DNA from: Galeopsis tetrahit
Taxonomy: Eukaryota; Streptophyta; Magnoliopsida; Lamiales; Lamiaceae
Assembly (NCBI GenBank): GCA_963675135.1
Contig: OY776129.1
Coordinates: 59,335,028 to 59,399,027 of the forward strand
Direction: 5' to 3'
Length of the DNA stretch: 64,000 nucleotides
Positions 41,372 to 54,099 of the stretch are shown here, one piece after another. Position numbers and translations under genes: made by a program. Every line of letters begins with the position of its first letter. The stretch's first letter is position 1. The notes below the pieces were generated by a model, which saw nothing but the letters and a program-made list of their open reading frames with translations, was not told the origin of the DNA and ran no database searches.

Positions 41372-41725
41372 ATGAAGCCGAGTGACAACCGAATGTATAT
41401 TCATATGCACATGACCGCCATTCTAAATGAAGTCTTCGAGGAAATAGCTCCACCAGAATTAGGCAGCGGCGGCGGTACTGAGGTCATGATGACGTTAGGA
41501 CAAGAATTTGTTCGTATGATTCCATCCGATGATTCTTTCATAGAATTGTTGGAGACGACGGAGATGGAGCCTGGAGATTGTTGCTCGGTGTGTTTGGTGG
41601 AGTTTTCTCAAGGTTCTGAAGGCGTTCGCTTACCCTGTTTGCATGCTTATCATCAAGATTGCATCAACAAGTGGCTCAACATTAGCCACTTTTGCCCCTG
41701 CCGTTTTCAGATGCCAGTAAGCTGA
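41372..41725 (+). CDS. Small RING-H2 finger ORF, copy 3
   Basis: 117 codons: MKPSDNRMYIHMHMTAILNE.. then SDDSFIELLETTEMEPGD and the RING CSVCLVEFSQ..LPCLHAYHQDCINKWL..HFCPCRF, ending QMPVS. It aligns with the C-terminal halves of copies 1 and 2, including SMK/SMD/SME at the start, so the N-terminal half of the family protein is absent here. The last ligand pair is C-P-C; copy 2 has C-P-N-C. One codon is missing, and the standard C-x2-C spacing that binds the second zinc is lost. It may be a decayed copy or a short variant with weakened zinc binding. The frame itself is intact. Expression is unknown. Confidence 0.6.
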   Translation: MKPSDNRMYIHMHMTAILNEVFEEIAPPELGSGGGTEVMMTLGQEFVRMIPSDDSFIELLETTEMEPGDCCSVCLVEFSQGSEGVRLPCLHAYHQDCINKWLNISHFCPCRFQMPVS

Positions 41726-43467
41726 TTAATTTATTCTTTTCATTTCAATCACTTATAATACAATTTAATTAGAAATTTTAATTTTTCTGGCCGAGATTAA
41801 TTCAGGCTAGCTTTTCATCTTTGTATAATTGTATTTCCTACTTTAAAATTAAATGACATATTCCTATTTCAATAAAGGGCCGAATTTTTACTGATTTTTT
41901 TTAAAAACAATTTGTTTCAATTTATAATTGCATAGGAGTATCATTTAATACCTTTATTCTAAGAGAAGTATAGTAATTTTAAGCAATTGATTAATGATCG
42001 AGTTAATTAGCTAATATTACTTTAAGTATACAATTGTTTATAATCCTTTTTTATATTACATAATTCGATTTTTTTATATTGTATTTGGAGTTAATGATCT
42101 TAAATAAAAATTCAGAAAAAATTTTGTGAAATAATATAGTTTAATTAAAATATATTTTTTCGCTTTCATGTTTTACTATATTGACCAAAAAAACTATGTT
42201 ATTACATGACCAAAATATTGTTACTACAAGATCAAAAGTGTACTAATACAAGTTAAAAAATATTCTGGACACTTAATTTTTTTAGGTGAATTCTTCCGAA
42301 TATGTTTTGCCGTGTAGTAGTACAATTTTAGTCTTGTAGTGATAATAATTTGACCTTATAGTAACAATATATTGGTCATGTAGTAAATCATCGCGAATTT
42401 TTGGAGCAATTCAGTATATAATGTTGCCGTAATAAGCTCGAGAAAAAAAAAGACGAAGAAGAAAAACACATCTAGTTACATCATTATTAGAGAGTGTAAT
42501 CGTTACTTTTGAATCTTGGTTGAGTAAATAAGTGCACTACAAACTACACCTCCTGACAAAACTTGGTATAAATTTGATTCACAACTTTTTTATATACAAC
42601 TTAGTGTCACTGTTCAATAAACGAAGTGTCACCCGTTTAATGATTTTTTAAATGAACTCCATTTAAAATACTATAAGACATGAACTCGCGCGAGTTTACG
42701 CTTACTCTCCTACCTGATGACACCACTCAATCCATCTGAATAATTAACCTTTTTTAAAAATCTTCCTCCAACAAAACAAGTTGAGATAAACATCTAAATT
42801 AATAGAGTTGGAACGCTCGTACTATATACGGAGTAGTATACTTATAAATCTACTTTGATAAAAAAATTACTAATACAATCCTTTTTGCAAGAGTCTATTT
42901 ACATCTTCATTAATTGAGTTTGCGATGCAAGAATTGCATATTTGAGAGGGCTATAGGACAAATTTATGCACATACATTTTATTGTTCGAACTGCCTCTCG
43001 TGGAAAATTTATCAAGTGTGAATCTCTTTTTGAAAAAAGGAAAAATATAAAAATCATTATTCCTTTCAAATAAAATAAAATAAGAGAGTAGTGTCAAAAT
43101 TTTCAACTGAAATCCATTAAAACAGAGTACTATCGTAATCTTCAACCAATAAAAATGATTATTATTCGTTGTCGGGGAATTGACTCCTTGAGATGAGCAA
43201 TGTTGGGGGTATTCTTGTTTACAATTTAAGAATTCATTGTGGGGAAAGAAGAACAAAAGACAATGCACATATAGTAGATAAGTAATGAAGCATGCAATAT
43301 GGAGTATTTTTTTAATTTGTCAAATACTATTGCAGGTAGGAGTATAATATAGTGTGGAGGATACGTCAACTTCTAAGAAGGGTTTAAAATAAAATATTAA
43401 TAAACCCTTTATATTATTTCATATTGGATTTAATCAGTATATATTAAACTTAATTATAGTAATATTA
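41726..43467. other. AT-rich spacer with one fold-back repeat
   Basis: No gene is seen. The fold-back unit at 42199-42386 is listed separately. The ORF at 42951-43268 has no recognisable features. Confidence 0.5.
42199..42386. repeat. Fold-back repeat, member A
   Basis: The left arm TTACATGACCAAAATATTGT and the right arm (ACAATATATTGGTCATGTAG) are inverted copies. The interior has CTGGACACTTAATTTTT. Same family as 51310-51512. Confidence 0.7.
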
Positions 43468-44222
43468 AGGGGTGTATTCAATTGAGATTTTGTTGAATTT
43501 TTTTGGACTTTAAAAAGTAGGTGGATTTAGAAAATCCATAGACTCTATGCAGAGTTTGACTGACTTTTTTATTGATTTATATGGATTTTTATAGATTTGA
43601 CAGGATTATGAAATACACATTTTTTTATTGATTTACATGGATTTCCATAAACTACGCCTCTAAAACTAAAACTAATTCAGTTCTAATTGACTTTGAGAAA
43701 GCAATTTCAACTTCTAATTCAGTTTTCCAGCACGAGTCAATACAAAAATTCGATTGAATAATTGCATTTCTGGGGTGACGACCTTGACCACCAAAATCTT
43801 TTAGATATATCGAACTCCACGTAATGGGATTAAAGAAAGAACATAATTTTAAAATACAGAGATGTAATCTTTTTCACGATAATAATGATGGTGAAGAATC
43901 TGTGATGCTTATCGAAAAACATAGTTAACAAAAGTTTTTTTTTTCTTCTCTTTCAAGTCTTCTAAGAGAATCCGTTGAAATCTCTACTTTTTAGAATATA
44001 TTTTGAATAGTGAAATTTATTTATATTTTTGAAAGAGAATCCAACGAAATTCATAGAGTATTAAAATCCATAGATTGTTGAATACCTAAAGATTTATAAA
44101 GACTTTTTAAAATCCGTATTGAATACCTCAAAATTTTGAAAGACTTTTAAAAATCCGGATTGAATACCCCAAATTTTAAAAGTCCAAAAAAATTCAACAG
44201 AATCTCAATTGAATACACCCCC
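43468..44222. mobile_element. PIF/Harbinger MITE-like element, 755 bp
   Basis: Ends: AGGGGTGTATTCAATTGAGA (left) and GGGGGTGTATTCAATTGAGA (right, reversed). TTA flanks both sides (43465-43467 and 44223-44225), the PIF/Harbinger target. The interior is an inverted relative of 1-1158, including the transposase remnant DFGGQGRHP (minus strand, near 43775-43800). Confidence 0.85.
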
Positions 44223-44225
44223 TTA

Positions 44226-46900
44226 GTATTAATATAATATTATATAGATGATGTACAGTGATATTGGGTGGTAGTGATTATTGCACCTAATTATATAATT
44301 GGAAGGAGTTTTAATAAATTGAGTTAAATATTAAATTAAAGATTAAATTGAACATTAAAATTTAAATATATATATAAATTTCAATTGTATAAAAGGATTT
44401 GCAAAAAAAAAAAAGTACTCCTATTATTTTAGTCTTGTAATTCAATTAGTAGAATTCTAAAAAAAGTTAGACTTATATATTAGTGTATATTGTTAATACC
44501 TAACTAATAATGTTGTAGGAGTAGACATTCGATCGGTTCGATTTTGAACTTTTTTCAATTGAATCGAAATAATCGAAAATTTAAAAGATGAAATCGAAAC
44601 TGCACCAGATTTTGTTTGAACCGAATTGAAATAAAGTTCGGTTCGGTTTAAACCGAAATTCTTGCATAAAATATTATTTTTGAACAACTAAACATTTTTC
44701 AAGGACTTCTACCCTAAAAGTCAAATTCAAATTACATGTTTAAGAGTTCATAATCCAAACTAACAAGTTTATCAAAGTTTCAAATTACAAATCATACAAA
44801 TCTTACACAAAAATTAACGGATTGGTTGCATTTTCCACAATAAAATTCATCTTCACAGTAGATAATTATTTTTTTATTACGCAAAGGTCAAATTAAAAAA
44901 ATTGAGATTGAAAAATAATGAAGTACTAGCATATTTTAAACAAGGTTTCTTTTTGTTAACATATGGTTTCGTATAATTTATTAATTAAATAGTATTTGTT
45001 TTATTTATATAAAGTAATTTGGTTAGAATATTTTTTTATTTTTTTTTTGCCTTCAAAAAAAAAAAATTATATAAATCTCATCCAGTATATAATTAAATAG
45101 CCCGCAAAACATGTCCACGTAACCACGTTAAATAATAAAGTTGGCTTTATTAATTCAAAATGTTTATCCCGCTAATAAGGGCGAGAGGCCACCTAAAAGG
45201 AAACTTAATTGGGACCGTTGGGCCACTAATTATTTTTATTAGATAATAATGTCTTTTTTTTTTTTTCGAAGATAGATAATAATGTCTTAATAAACATGGT
45301 GATTGAGGTAGGTTCTAATTAACATGGTGACAGCACTAAAATTATCTTATACATCATATTTATTATTTACAAGCTATCTAAATTCTAAATCATGCATCTT
45401 AACCTCAATGTGACTTTACAAAATACATCAGCCATTTTCCTAAAATAACCATATACATGAATTACTATTCTACGCCATTTATATTCAAATTTAATATTAT
45501 CGACAATCATATAAATGCAAACATTCTTTGCATTAGGTGCACCAAATGAATGATTAATGGAGTATAATTTAAAATGAAAATAACTAACATTGTTCCGTAA
45601 AAATAATTATTACTGATCAACAAATATTGTTAAATTAAAATAACGAATATTCTTTTAAAGAAAACAACGAATATTATTCAATAAAAAAACTAATAATATT
45701 CAATAAAAATATTAAGTAATACCATTTAAAAAAAATATAATTAAGTGAATGCATTGTGCAACTGACACATACACAACCTAGTGATGTTGTAATCAACAAT
45801 GTAGTTTTTAACCAAGTAAAATTGAATAACTGTTCAATTAAAATAATTAGTGGTATTTAATGGAATAACCAATAACATTGAGCGAAAATAAATAACACCG
45901 TTTAAAAATGTAAGCGAGTGTACAATGACTTGGTACGTACAACAATGTAATTTTCTATACAAAATTGGATAACTAATGTTTTAAGGGCATGTTTGATAGT
46001 AAAGACGAATTATTTAAGATTAGGATGATAACTAAATTTTATAAATTTTAAAACATAATTTACTTTTAATCTAAATTATCAAACAACCAATAATATATTA
46101 GTCAATCTCAATTGCATCGTGTAATTGGCCACATAAGTGAAATTGTGACACAATTCTGACTAAACATGAATTTAATTTTAATTAAATTTGTAAGTTAATA
46201 CTCATTCACCCCCTTTGAAAGCTATCATTTTGACATTTTTGTTATTAAATTTTTTTTGACAACACGTATTATCTCTCTCTACCTTTTCACCTTCTCATCT
46301 CTTTTTATTTTATTTTCTTTTTTATCTCATCTTTCATTGTCTCAACAACTTCACTACACATATAATACTATATTTTTTAATTAATAAGCATAAAGAAAAT
46401 TGACAATTTTCGAACAGTCGGATGAAGTATAAGTGAACAATATTAGTTTATATTTCTTCAAATTTGTATTAGACGTGGTTTTAGGTTTAATCACACAAAT
46501 TAAGACATTTGTTTGTCTTAATCCACTCTAATTAATGACAATTAATCTTAAAAATGAAAGATTAGATTCAATGAAAGTGAAAATTAATTAGAGGTAAACA
46601 TGAAATAATGGATAATAAAACTAAAAAAAAATGTCATTTAATAAGTAATTAATTTAAAGACTAGAATGACATTTGAAAAGAGTTTACAACAATTACATAT
46701 AAATGATACACGCAATTAACTTTAATTAAAATATTAAAAAGTCGATTAGATAAAGAAAAAAAAAAAAAAAGCTAAGAAAGACTTCGAGATGAAGGTCAAA
46801 ATAGGAAATTGACATGTCTGAGAGAAAGAAACAGAGTGGTCTTTTATGATTTATGATTGGTGAATGCCCAGAAATAGTAGCATAAGTGTGAAAGATGTGA
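44226..46900. other. Long AT-rich spacer
   Basis: No gene is supported. CGGTTCGGTTTAAACCGAAAT-like motifs lie at 44530-44665. A possible small MITE lies at about 45986-46088 (GGGCATGTTTGATAGT...ATTATCAAACA), without a confirmed target duplication. Poly-A/T runs are frequent. The ORFs at 44493-44687 and 46726-46911 are low-complexity. Confidence 0.5.
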
Positions 46901-46904
46901 AAGA

Positions 46905-47113
46905 CCGCCACGAATTTCTTTCAGCAGATTCCTTCTCCTCCCCTGCTGCTTCTTAAAAGCCCCTTTTCACCTCTATCTTGCGTACAGCATTTCTCCTTTC
47001 TATCTCCCTCCCTCTCTTCACTTCAGATTCTTGAAAAGCTTCAACCCTTCTTTGACTTCTTTTCCTGTTTTTTCTCGATTAGTTACACAGTGTTTCTGCT
47101 GCTGTCGATAATC
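46905..47113 (+). promoter_or_regulatory. Core promoter and 5' UTR region of the PBL3-like kinase
   Basis: A pyrimidine-rich CTCCTCCCCTGCTGCTTC and ATCTCCCTCCCTCTC stretch, typical of plant 5' leaders, precedes the ATG. TTCTTAAAAGCCCC near 46950 may be a weak TATA. The start is the first ATG of the leader that gives MGNC. Confidence 0.45.
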
Positions 47114-47490
47114 ATGGGAAATTGTATCGATATAGATTCCTCTGCAAGGGTTGATGCCACTCTTAGCATCCAATCTGGTAATTTCGTTTACACTGTTAAT
47201 TTTTTCTCTCTTTTTTGTGCACAAATCTTGAGAATCAAATAGAGAACAATGGGAATTTTCGTTTATAAGTGAATGGTTTTTTTTTTCCGACTTATTTGCA
47301 TAGAGATTACTGAGAATTTCTGTTGAATTCCTATGGTATTTACAGAACAGACCTTTTGTATGTGAATTATTTCATGGGATTTAATTGCTTTAAGGCCTAC
47401 AATTTGATCCGAGTTGTTTTCTGCGATTCATATATACAGATATTATGTGCCCTTGCTGTTCCAACCTAATAGGTTGGATGATCTTTATTT

Positions 47491-47542
<52 letters not shown>

Positions 47543-49827
47543 AGGTGGGGGCTGCAAAGATTATTGATTGCTAAATTGAGGTTAATGCTGAGTTTTTTTT
47601 TTTTTTTTGGGAAAATTACCAATTAAGAACATAATTTATGATGATTGAGATAGTAAGATAGGTTTCAGCACTCAATCCTTGAATACATGGAGAACATATG
47701 ATTTTTTTTTTTTAACATCAAATCTTGATATCTCCTTTATGATTTAATGGAATGATGGGAATGCAAGCTGATTGTGTGCCTACTTCTTTTTACGAACTTC
47801 AGAAGCTTCAAAGTTTCCCGTAAAAACCGGGAAACCATCCCCTCCTTCCAACATTAGCATTCCCTCATACACAGTCAAAAGCAGTGCTGATAGCCTCCAG
47901 ACTCCCAGAACAGAAACTGAAATCCTGTCATCCCCTCATGCTAAGCCCTTCTCATTTAACGAGTTAAGAAATTCAACCAGGAACTTTCGTCCTGAAAGTC
48001 TTCTTGGTGAAGGTGGATTTGGGTATGTTTTCAAAGGATGGATTGATGACCACACTCTAACTGCTGCGAGGCCTGGATCTGGATTAGTTATTGCCGTTAA
48101 GAAGTTGAAGCCTGAGGGATTCCAAGGGCACAAGGAGTGGTTGGTATGTGTTTTATTTGCTACTAATGCCTTAATTAATTTCAATTTATTTATGTTTGAT
48201 ATAGTTGTCTGTGATGTTGTGCAGACAGAAGTTAATTTTCTGGGGCAACTTCGTCATCCAAACTTAGTTAAACTTATTGGATTCTGTTCTGATGGTGATA
48301 ATCGGCTTTTGGTATACGAGTTCATGCCAAAAGGAAGCCTGGAGAATCATCTGTTCAGAAGTATGTATTTCTACAATAAATTTACGTCTTAGAGCAACAA
48401 ATATGTACAAATCTTTCTCATTTACGCATTCTAAGCTTGAGCTTCATAATTTATTGTCTATGCATGCATGTGTTGTATTTTCCTGTTGTGAACATCATAT
48501 ATTCTCTCCCTCTGGATTGTTTCTTCATTCTGTTTATAGTGTCATGTGGAGAATAGCCATGTATATAAATTTATGGGAAATAAGAAAGCATTGGTTAATA
48601 AGATATGAGCTGTTACTAAGAGTATGACTGCACAAAAAAGTATTTTATTTCTCCGAGTGTTCTATGCTCTTTTTGACATTTTTGCTTTGCCTTAAAAGTG
48701 GTGCACATTCCCTGTATTGAGATGAAAAAGAATTTGCTTTTTTTGTTCTTTCATATGTAATCTTGCGAGGAAATCTAACTTATCCACGTGTTGATTATTT
48801 TGCTTATCCGTCTCATGGATTCAAATAAATAATTTTATGCATTAATTACCTTATCCTAATCTAGGTTTTGACCCTAATAATTCCGAATCTTACAATGTCC
48901 GATAAATTTACTGAATTTTGGCATCTCAGGAGGCCCTCAACCCCTCAGTTGGGCTACTAGGATCAAAGTTGCTATCGGTGCTGCTAGGGGCCTTACTTTC
49001 TTGCATGAGGCTGAAGAGCAAGTGATATACAGAGATTTTAAGGCCTCAAACATTCTTCTTGATGGGGTATGCTCGTAAAATGGTCACATATTTTTCATAT
49101 TTGTAATTTGTGTGCGTACCACTCTTTCCGTATTAATCCATCTTGGGATGCAGGAATTTAATGCAAAGTTGTCTGACTTTGGTTTGGCCAAAGCTGGCCC
49201 TACTGGTGATCGCACTCATGTCTCGACTCAAGTTATGGGCACACAAGGCTATGCTGCTCCGGAATATGTTGCTACAGGTTCTCTCTCTGATTCCCCCTCC
49301 CCTCTCCTCTCCTCTCCCCAAGTGAGAAGCAACTATGAGTTAATTAACTAACTACCGGTCCTTGCTAACAAGCAGGTCGTTTGACAGCAAAAAGCGATGT
49401 ATACAGTTTCGGAGTTGTGTTACTTGAATTGCTATCAGGACGTAGGGCAGTTGACAAAAGCAAAGTCAAAGCAGAGCAAAACCTAGTTGACTGGGCAAGG
49501 CCATATATGAGCGATAAAAGAAAATTGTTCCGAATCATGGACACTAAATTGGAAGGACAATATCCACAGAAAGGCGCATTATCTATTGCTACAATAGCTC
49601 TGCAATGCCTAAACCACGAGGCCAAACTGAGGCCTCACATGGTGGATGTCTTAGCTGAAATTGAACCCCTTCAAGCTGCAAAAAATGGAACCATTGATCC
49701 GAAGACACAGAATCGTGTTTCTTTAAGTCATGTGCATGTGTCTCCGTTGAAACAACATTCACCACTCAACTTGACGCCTTTGGCTTCTCCATTGCCACCT
49801 CAGCGAAGGTCGCCTCGTGTAAGGTGA
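47114..49827 (+). CDS. PBL3-like: PBL3-like receptor-like cytoplasmic kinase (RLCK VII), six exons
   Basis: Exons by splice sites and phase: 47114-47177, 47803-48143, 48225-48360, 48930-49066, 49154-49277, 49376-49827. Together they give 417 residues, normal for RLCK VII. The start MGNCIDIDSSAR has the Gly2 N-myristoylation and Cys4 palmitoylation layout, so plasma-membrane attachment is expected. Kinase features: P-loop GEGGFGYV (90-97), catalytic Lys121 in IAVKK, YRDFKASN with Asp216, DFG at 234-236, activation loop THVSTQVMGTQGYAAPEY, and KSDVYSFGVVLLELLSGRRA. The family insert GFQGHKEWLTEVNFLGQL and the tail ASPLPPQRRSPRVR match PBL2/PBL3 (APK2). Such kinases phosphorylate Ser/Thr downstream of receptor kinases in immune and growth signalling; the specific partner is unknown here. 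MGTQG replaces the usual MGTHG in the activation loop. AATAAA lies 21 bp past the stop (49848-49853). All catalytic residues are present. Confidence 0.95.
47491..47545. repeat. (TG)n(AG)n microsatellite in kinase intron 1
   Basis: A GTGTGT run passes directly into GAGAGA, within the 625-bp first intron. It is the only reason for the ORF that spans it. Confidence 0.9.
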
Positions 49828-49853
49828 CGTGGCAGGCGGCTGCTTGTAATAAA

Positions 49854-50342
49854 ATGTTAGGCCTACTTTTTGTTATATTCCCCCGTTGTATGACTTTGAT
49901 TGCAGAGTTCAACTTAAAATTATACATGTATAATTTTTTGTAGCCATATAGTTGTTATGAGTGGTGAGCTTGATTGAGTAGGATTTTGTCTGAAGTTGCC
50001 AGATATCTACCTGTATATATGTAGTTTGAAGGAAATAAGGTAGCCTGATTATATTTACATCAAAACTTTTACTTAATACTTTGTATTATTAATTTAATTT
50101 TTTAATATGTATTCGTAGCAATAATAAATTAGAAAAGAAATTTAAAAAGGCAAAAACCATGTATCCTCCAATTAGTAATTGAAAAAAATATGCAGTTAAG
50201 AAGGACATGAATTACAAAATTTATCTAATCTATATAGAATTAATGAGTAAAAAAAGAAACTAGGGCGGGTGGGCATCTCGAAATGGCATTGATTTTCAAA
50301 ACTAATTAAATTACAAAAATATTAAAAAATCAACTTAAATTT
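49854..50342. other. AT-rich spacer after the kinase
   Basis: 3' flank; no gene is seen. Confidence 0.5.
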
Positions 50343-50354
50343 TCAAAACTAATT

Positions 50355-50782
50355 TTTTTTTTTTTTTTTTTGATTGGGCAAAGGTAACATTTTATTCAAA
50401 ATAATCATGGGCCATAAAGCATGTCCAGTAGTTACATAAAACTAAATACAACACAATGATCAAAGCAGAAACTATAAGTTAGAAAAACAGAGTCTCTCCT
50501 GGGATTTCAAAGTTTAGGCCTCAAGAGCTCTCCTTGGATCTCCGTTCCAGTCCGATGAAGTGCAATTTGGATTCACCACTCTCCCTTGTTTATAAGCCAA
50601 TTCCGTGATTTAGCAATTATCTCCTCGATCAGTTTTTCGCCTGTGGTCTCCTCATTCCTAAATATTTTTGCATTTCGCCTCTTCCAAATCGACCACACTA
50701 CACACTCCCATAAACACGCAGCCACTCTCCGGCCCTGATCCCTTTCAGCATTCTACTAAAGTGGAGTAGATTGATTAAAGGA
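50355..50782 (-). mobile_element. 5'-truncated LINE, 3' end only
   Basis: The plus strand starts with a T run of about 19 bases, that is, a poly-A tail on the minus strand. The minus strand then encodes, near its 5' side, VWSIWKRRNAKIF, the conserved end of plant LINE reverse-transcriptase proteins. The 12-bp TCAAAACTAATT flanks it at 50343-50354 and 50783-50794, as expected for target-primed insertion. Confidence 0.8.
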
Positions 50783-51166
50783 TCAAAACTAATTAAATTA
50801 ATTATTTTTTAGCTTTATTAAAATTTTGAAGATTTAGGTATATTTTATAGGTTTTATTTATATTTTTCTTATTAATTTGAATGTTTACTTCTTTTTTAAT
50901 TAAATTATTTTTTAAAATTTATTAAATATTTTTATAATTTTATTTACCTTTAATTGATTTTTAATTTTTGTGTTTAACATTGGAGTGTATATGTAATATT
51001 TATGGAGTGTTGGTAGGTTCATGTAATATAAAAGAAATAATTAAAAGGAGGCAAAAACTTATATGCAATATTGCATACATGCAATATTGACTAATTAAGG
51101 TAAATTAAGTCAAAATTCGTGGGTCAACCTTAATTATAATATTTATTTTCACTCTAAAATATTATC

Positions 51167-51275
51167 TTACTACATGACCAAAACTATGTTACTACACGAC
51201 CTAAGTTTTGTCACTATAGGGCCAAAAGTGTATTACTGCAAGTCCAAAAATATTCTGGACACTTATTTTTTTTAG
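51167..51275. repeat. Partial fold-back repeat, member C
   Basis: TTACTACATGACCAAAACTA...TTCTGGACACTTATTTTTTT corresponds to the left arm and centre of the family; the right arm is missing. Confidence 0.6.
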
Positions 51276-51309
51276 GCAAAATTACTAAATTAATTTTGAC
51301 TTATTCGGC

Positions 51310-51512
51310 TACTACATGACTAAAACAATGTTACTACAAGACCAAAATTTTATCACTACAAGGTCAAAAGTGTATTACTACATGTTCAAAAGTATTCTGA
51401 AGACTTAATTTTTGGTGAATTTGTCAGAATGTTTTGACATGTAGTATTAAATTTTTTGCCTTGTAGTGGTAATATTTTGGTCTTATAGTAACAATATTTT
51501 GGTCATGTAGTA
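51310..51512. repeat. Fold-back repeat, member B
   Basis: The left arm TACTACATGACTAAAACAAT and the right arm, reversed, TACTACATGACCAAAATATT pair over much of the length. Confidence 0.7.
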
Positions 51513-52458
51513 AACCACCTGTTTGCAACCCACAAATTTTCTGAACAACCCGGATCCAGTCTTATGACACACGATTTTTTTAAAATTGACTTAATTTGAC
51601 TTTTGACATTAGGGTTTTGACTTGCCTAATTGGGATGAATGTATATATGCAATATTTCACACAAGACTAGCCCTTGAAAGGAAAATAAAATAAAAAAGTT
51701 TAAAACTCCAATGCTTTATTAATGTTTTACGTACGTATTTACCTTCTAACTTCTATAAAAATGTCGACAATAAGGCTAAATAAAATTTAAAACTAGTAGA
51801 AAATCAACTAAATCTTCAAAACTAATTAAATTAATTAATTTTTTTAGTTTTGTTTAATTTTTGAAGATTTAGACGATTTTTTTATAGATATTTTTTTATA
51901 TTTTTCATATTAATTTAAATTCTTATTAATTTAATTTAATTATTTTTGACAATTTATTAAGTACAAAATAATTGGGGTGTGTATAGTAATAAAAAATGAT
52001 TTTTAAATTTTAGTGTGGTGTGTTTAACATTTGAGGTGTCTATAACATTTTATGGGGTGTGTGGTATGTTTTAAAAAATGACATATTACTTAATGCTGTG
52101 GTAGCAGGAAACTAGACCAAAATCAAAATAAATCAAAACTTAATTGAATAAATTAAAAAAGCGGTAATCGCACTAAATTCAAAAACATTAAAATTTAATG
52201 AACTAAAAAATATATAATCCCTATAAAATATTTTGTATAAATTTTTGTGATATTTATTTCAAGTTTTTGCGTAAAAATTAAGCTATATTTTTCACATATT
52301 TTTTTGTGAATTTTTATTTAAGATAATTAACTCCAATTACAAAATTAAAAAAAAAACGAATTATGTAATATACTCCTACAAGATGATAAACAATTGTATA
52401 CTTAAATAATACGAGTATGTCAAACATGCTTGTTCAAACACTACAAAAAAGAGGTGTT

Positions 52459-52895
52459 TTACCGACGGTTATGCCGACGGATATTCAGTCGGTATTGGCT
52501 CTTACCGACGGATTTCATCCGTCGTCAATGAATTGGTCGGTAGTGGTTACCGACGGAAAATATGCATCCGTCGGTATATGCCGACGGATTCCCGACGGAT
52601 TCAAACCAACCCGTTTTCAAACCGGGTCGCCTGTACCGACGGATTCAATTCCGTCGGCAGTCAAGCCAACCCGTTTTCAAACCAAGTTTTCAAACCGGGT
52701 CGCCTGTACCGACGGATCCCAAATCAAGTTTTCGTCGGTATATCCGTCGGTATATTTTGGACTTAAATTTTATTATTTTAATTTACCGACGGAATTTTCC
52801 GTCGGTAAGTATCAATTTTTTTTAAAAAAAAATGATATTCCGTCGGTTCGCCCGTCGGTATTACCGACGCTAAACCGACGGAATAGTCCGTCGGT
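52459..52895. repeat. Left subterminal repeat zone of the CACTA element
   Basis: About twenty CCGACGGA-type motifs in both orientations, with longer copies such as AACCCGTTTTCAAACC (52610, 52670). The ORFs at 52417-52965 are translations of this repeat. Confidence 0.9.
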
Positions 52896-54099
52896 AAGTA
52901 CCAAAAATTTTAAAAAAAAATTTATTTGCGATCGGGATCTGACCCGATCAAAATTGCTTAAATAATTCAATACACAAATCTACATTAGATCCAACAGAAT
53001 AAACAAAATCGTCGTCCTTTGCTTGAGCAAACAACAAAAACTTGATGTAGTTTCATTTTGCTTTTGCCTTATGAATAGTTTAATATTACATGATAATGGT
53101 GTTCCGGAATTGGCAGAGGATCGATCAAGTAAGAAGCAAATAGAAGTAGTGGCTTTAGGTGTTGCTTCAGATTTTATTGAGTAGGAGATCAGACAGTTGT
53201 TGATTAAATTGTCCTTCGCTGACTCCATCCCTGCCATTTCAAAATCAATTCCAAAGAATCAAGATTTAATTGTCATTTTATATATTTAAACATAAATTAA
53301 ATTATCATAAAAATTGAACATACCTCAACAGAGATCAAGTAACTTCATTAGGCTCGCATAGTTTCGGTCGGTCTCAGCAAATATTCGATATGCTGGTAGT
53401 TCAAAGATAAGAGATTCAGAGTATAAAACACAGTTAAAAACTACATATTCTTAAACGAAAATCAGAAAAAGTACAATACAAAACCTAAAGTACAACATAA
53501 AACAAACGTATTCCTACATCTTCTTAAACTAAAATCATCACTTACATAATATTTTCAGTCCCAGACTATACACTTACGAACAAGCCATACAAATTTAAAC
53601 AAAGCCCAGTCCATTAATTGTAAAAATCAGTCCACTGTCTTCGGCCACACATTAGAACCGAATAGTAGCTATTGTGTACCGAAAAAAAATACAACAACAA
53701 AAACCTGCCGATTAATTTGATGCAATGTTTTTGTTATAAGTTATATTTTTATATGATGTGCATTTTTTATTTTGTATAGAATTAAGAAACATTTTGTAAA
53801 AATAGGAAAAGTGACAAATTTTTTGAAACAAACTTTATGAAACAATGGAAATAGATGTTAATATGTTGTATAATTGTTTGAACATTGTTTAATTAAATTA
53901 AATCGGAGTTCAAAATACTAAAGCATAACATGTCATGTTCATATTGCCAATTATGCGTAATCATAAACCTAATTCGAACGTCTATTTTCTTGACTTTCTG
54001 GACAATATTTAATGGAAGAAGCTATAATTTAACCATTTTTCTTTGCTTGGGATATGAAATTTGAACTTAAGTAGTAAAACTCCCAATTGATGACCAACT
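52896..54099. other. CACTA left interior without a recognised gene
   Basis: AT-rich. The minus-strand ORF at 52980-53237 has no recognisable domain. No splice-linked coding pattern is seen. Confidence 0.5.

Larger units (their letters stand above)
50795..52435. other. AT-rich spacer with fold-back repeats
   Basis: No gene is seen. Diverged copies of ATTAATTTTTTAGTTTTGTTTAATTTTTGAAGATTTAG occur near 50800 and 51835, showing an older duplication. Confidence 0.5.

Noticed and set aside
45986..46088. Small MITE with GGGCATGTTTGATAGT ends
   Set aside because: The inverted ends are plausible but short, and I could not confirm a target duplication.
47414..47626. Small ORF in kinase intron 1
   Set aside because: It spans a (TG)n(AG)n microsatellite and lies inside a well-supported intron.
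52417..52965. 182-codon ORF as a gene
   Set aside because: It starts outside the CACTA element, runs through its terminus and reads the subterminal repeats.
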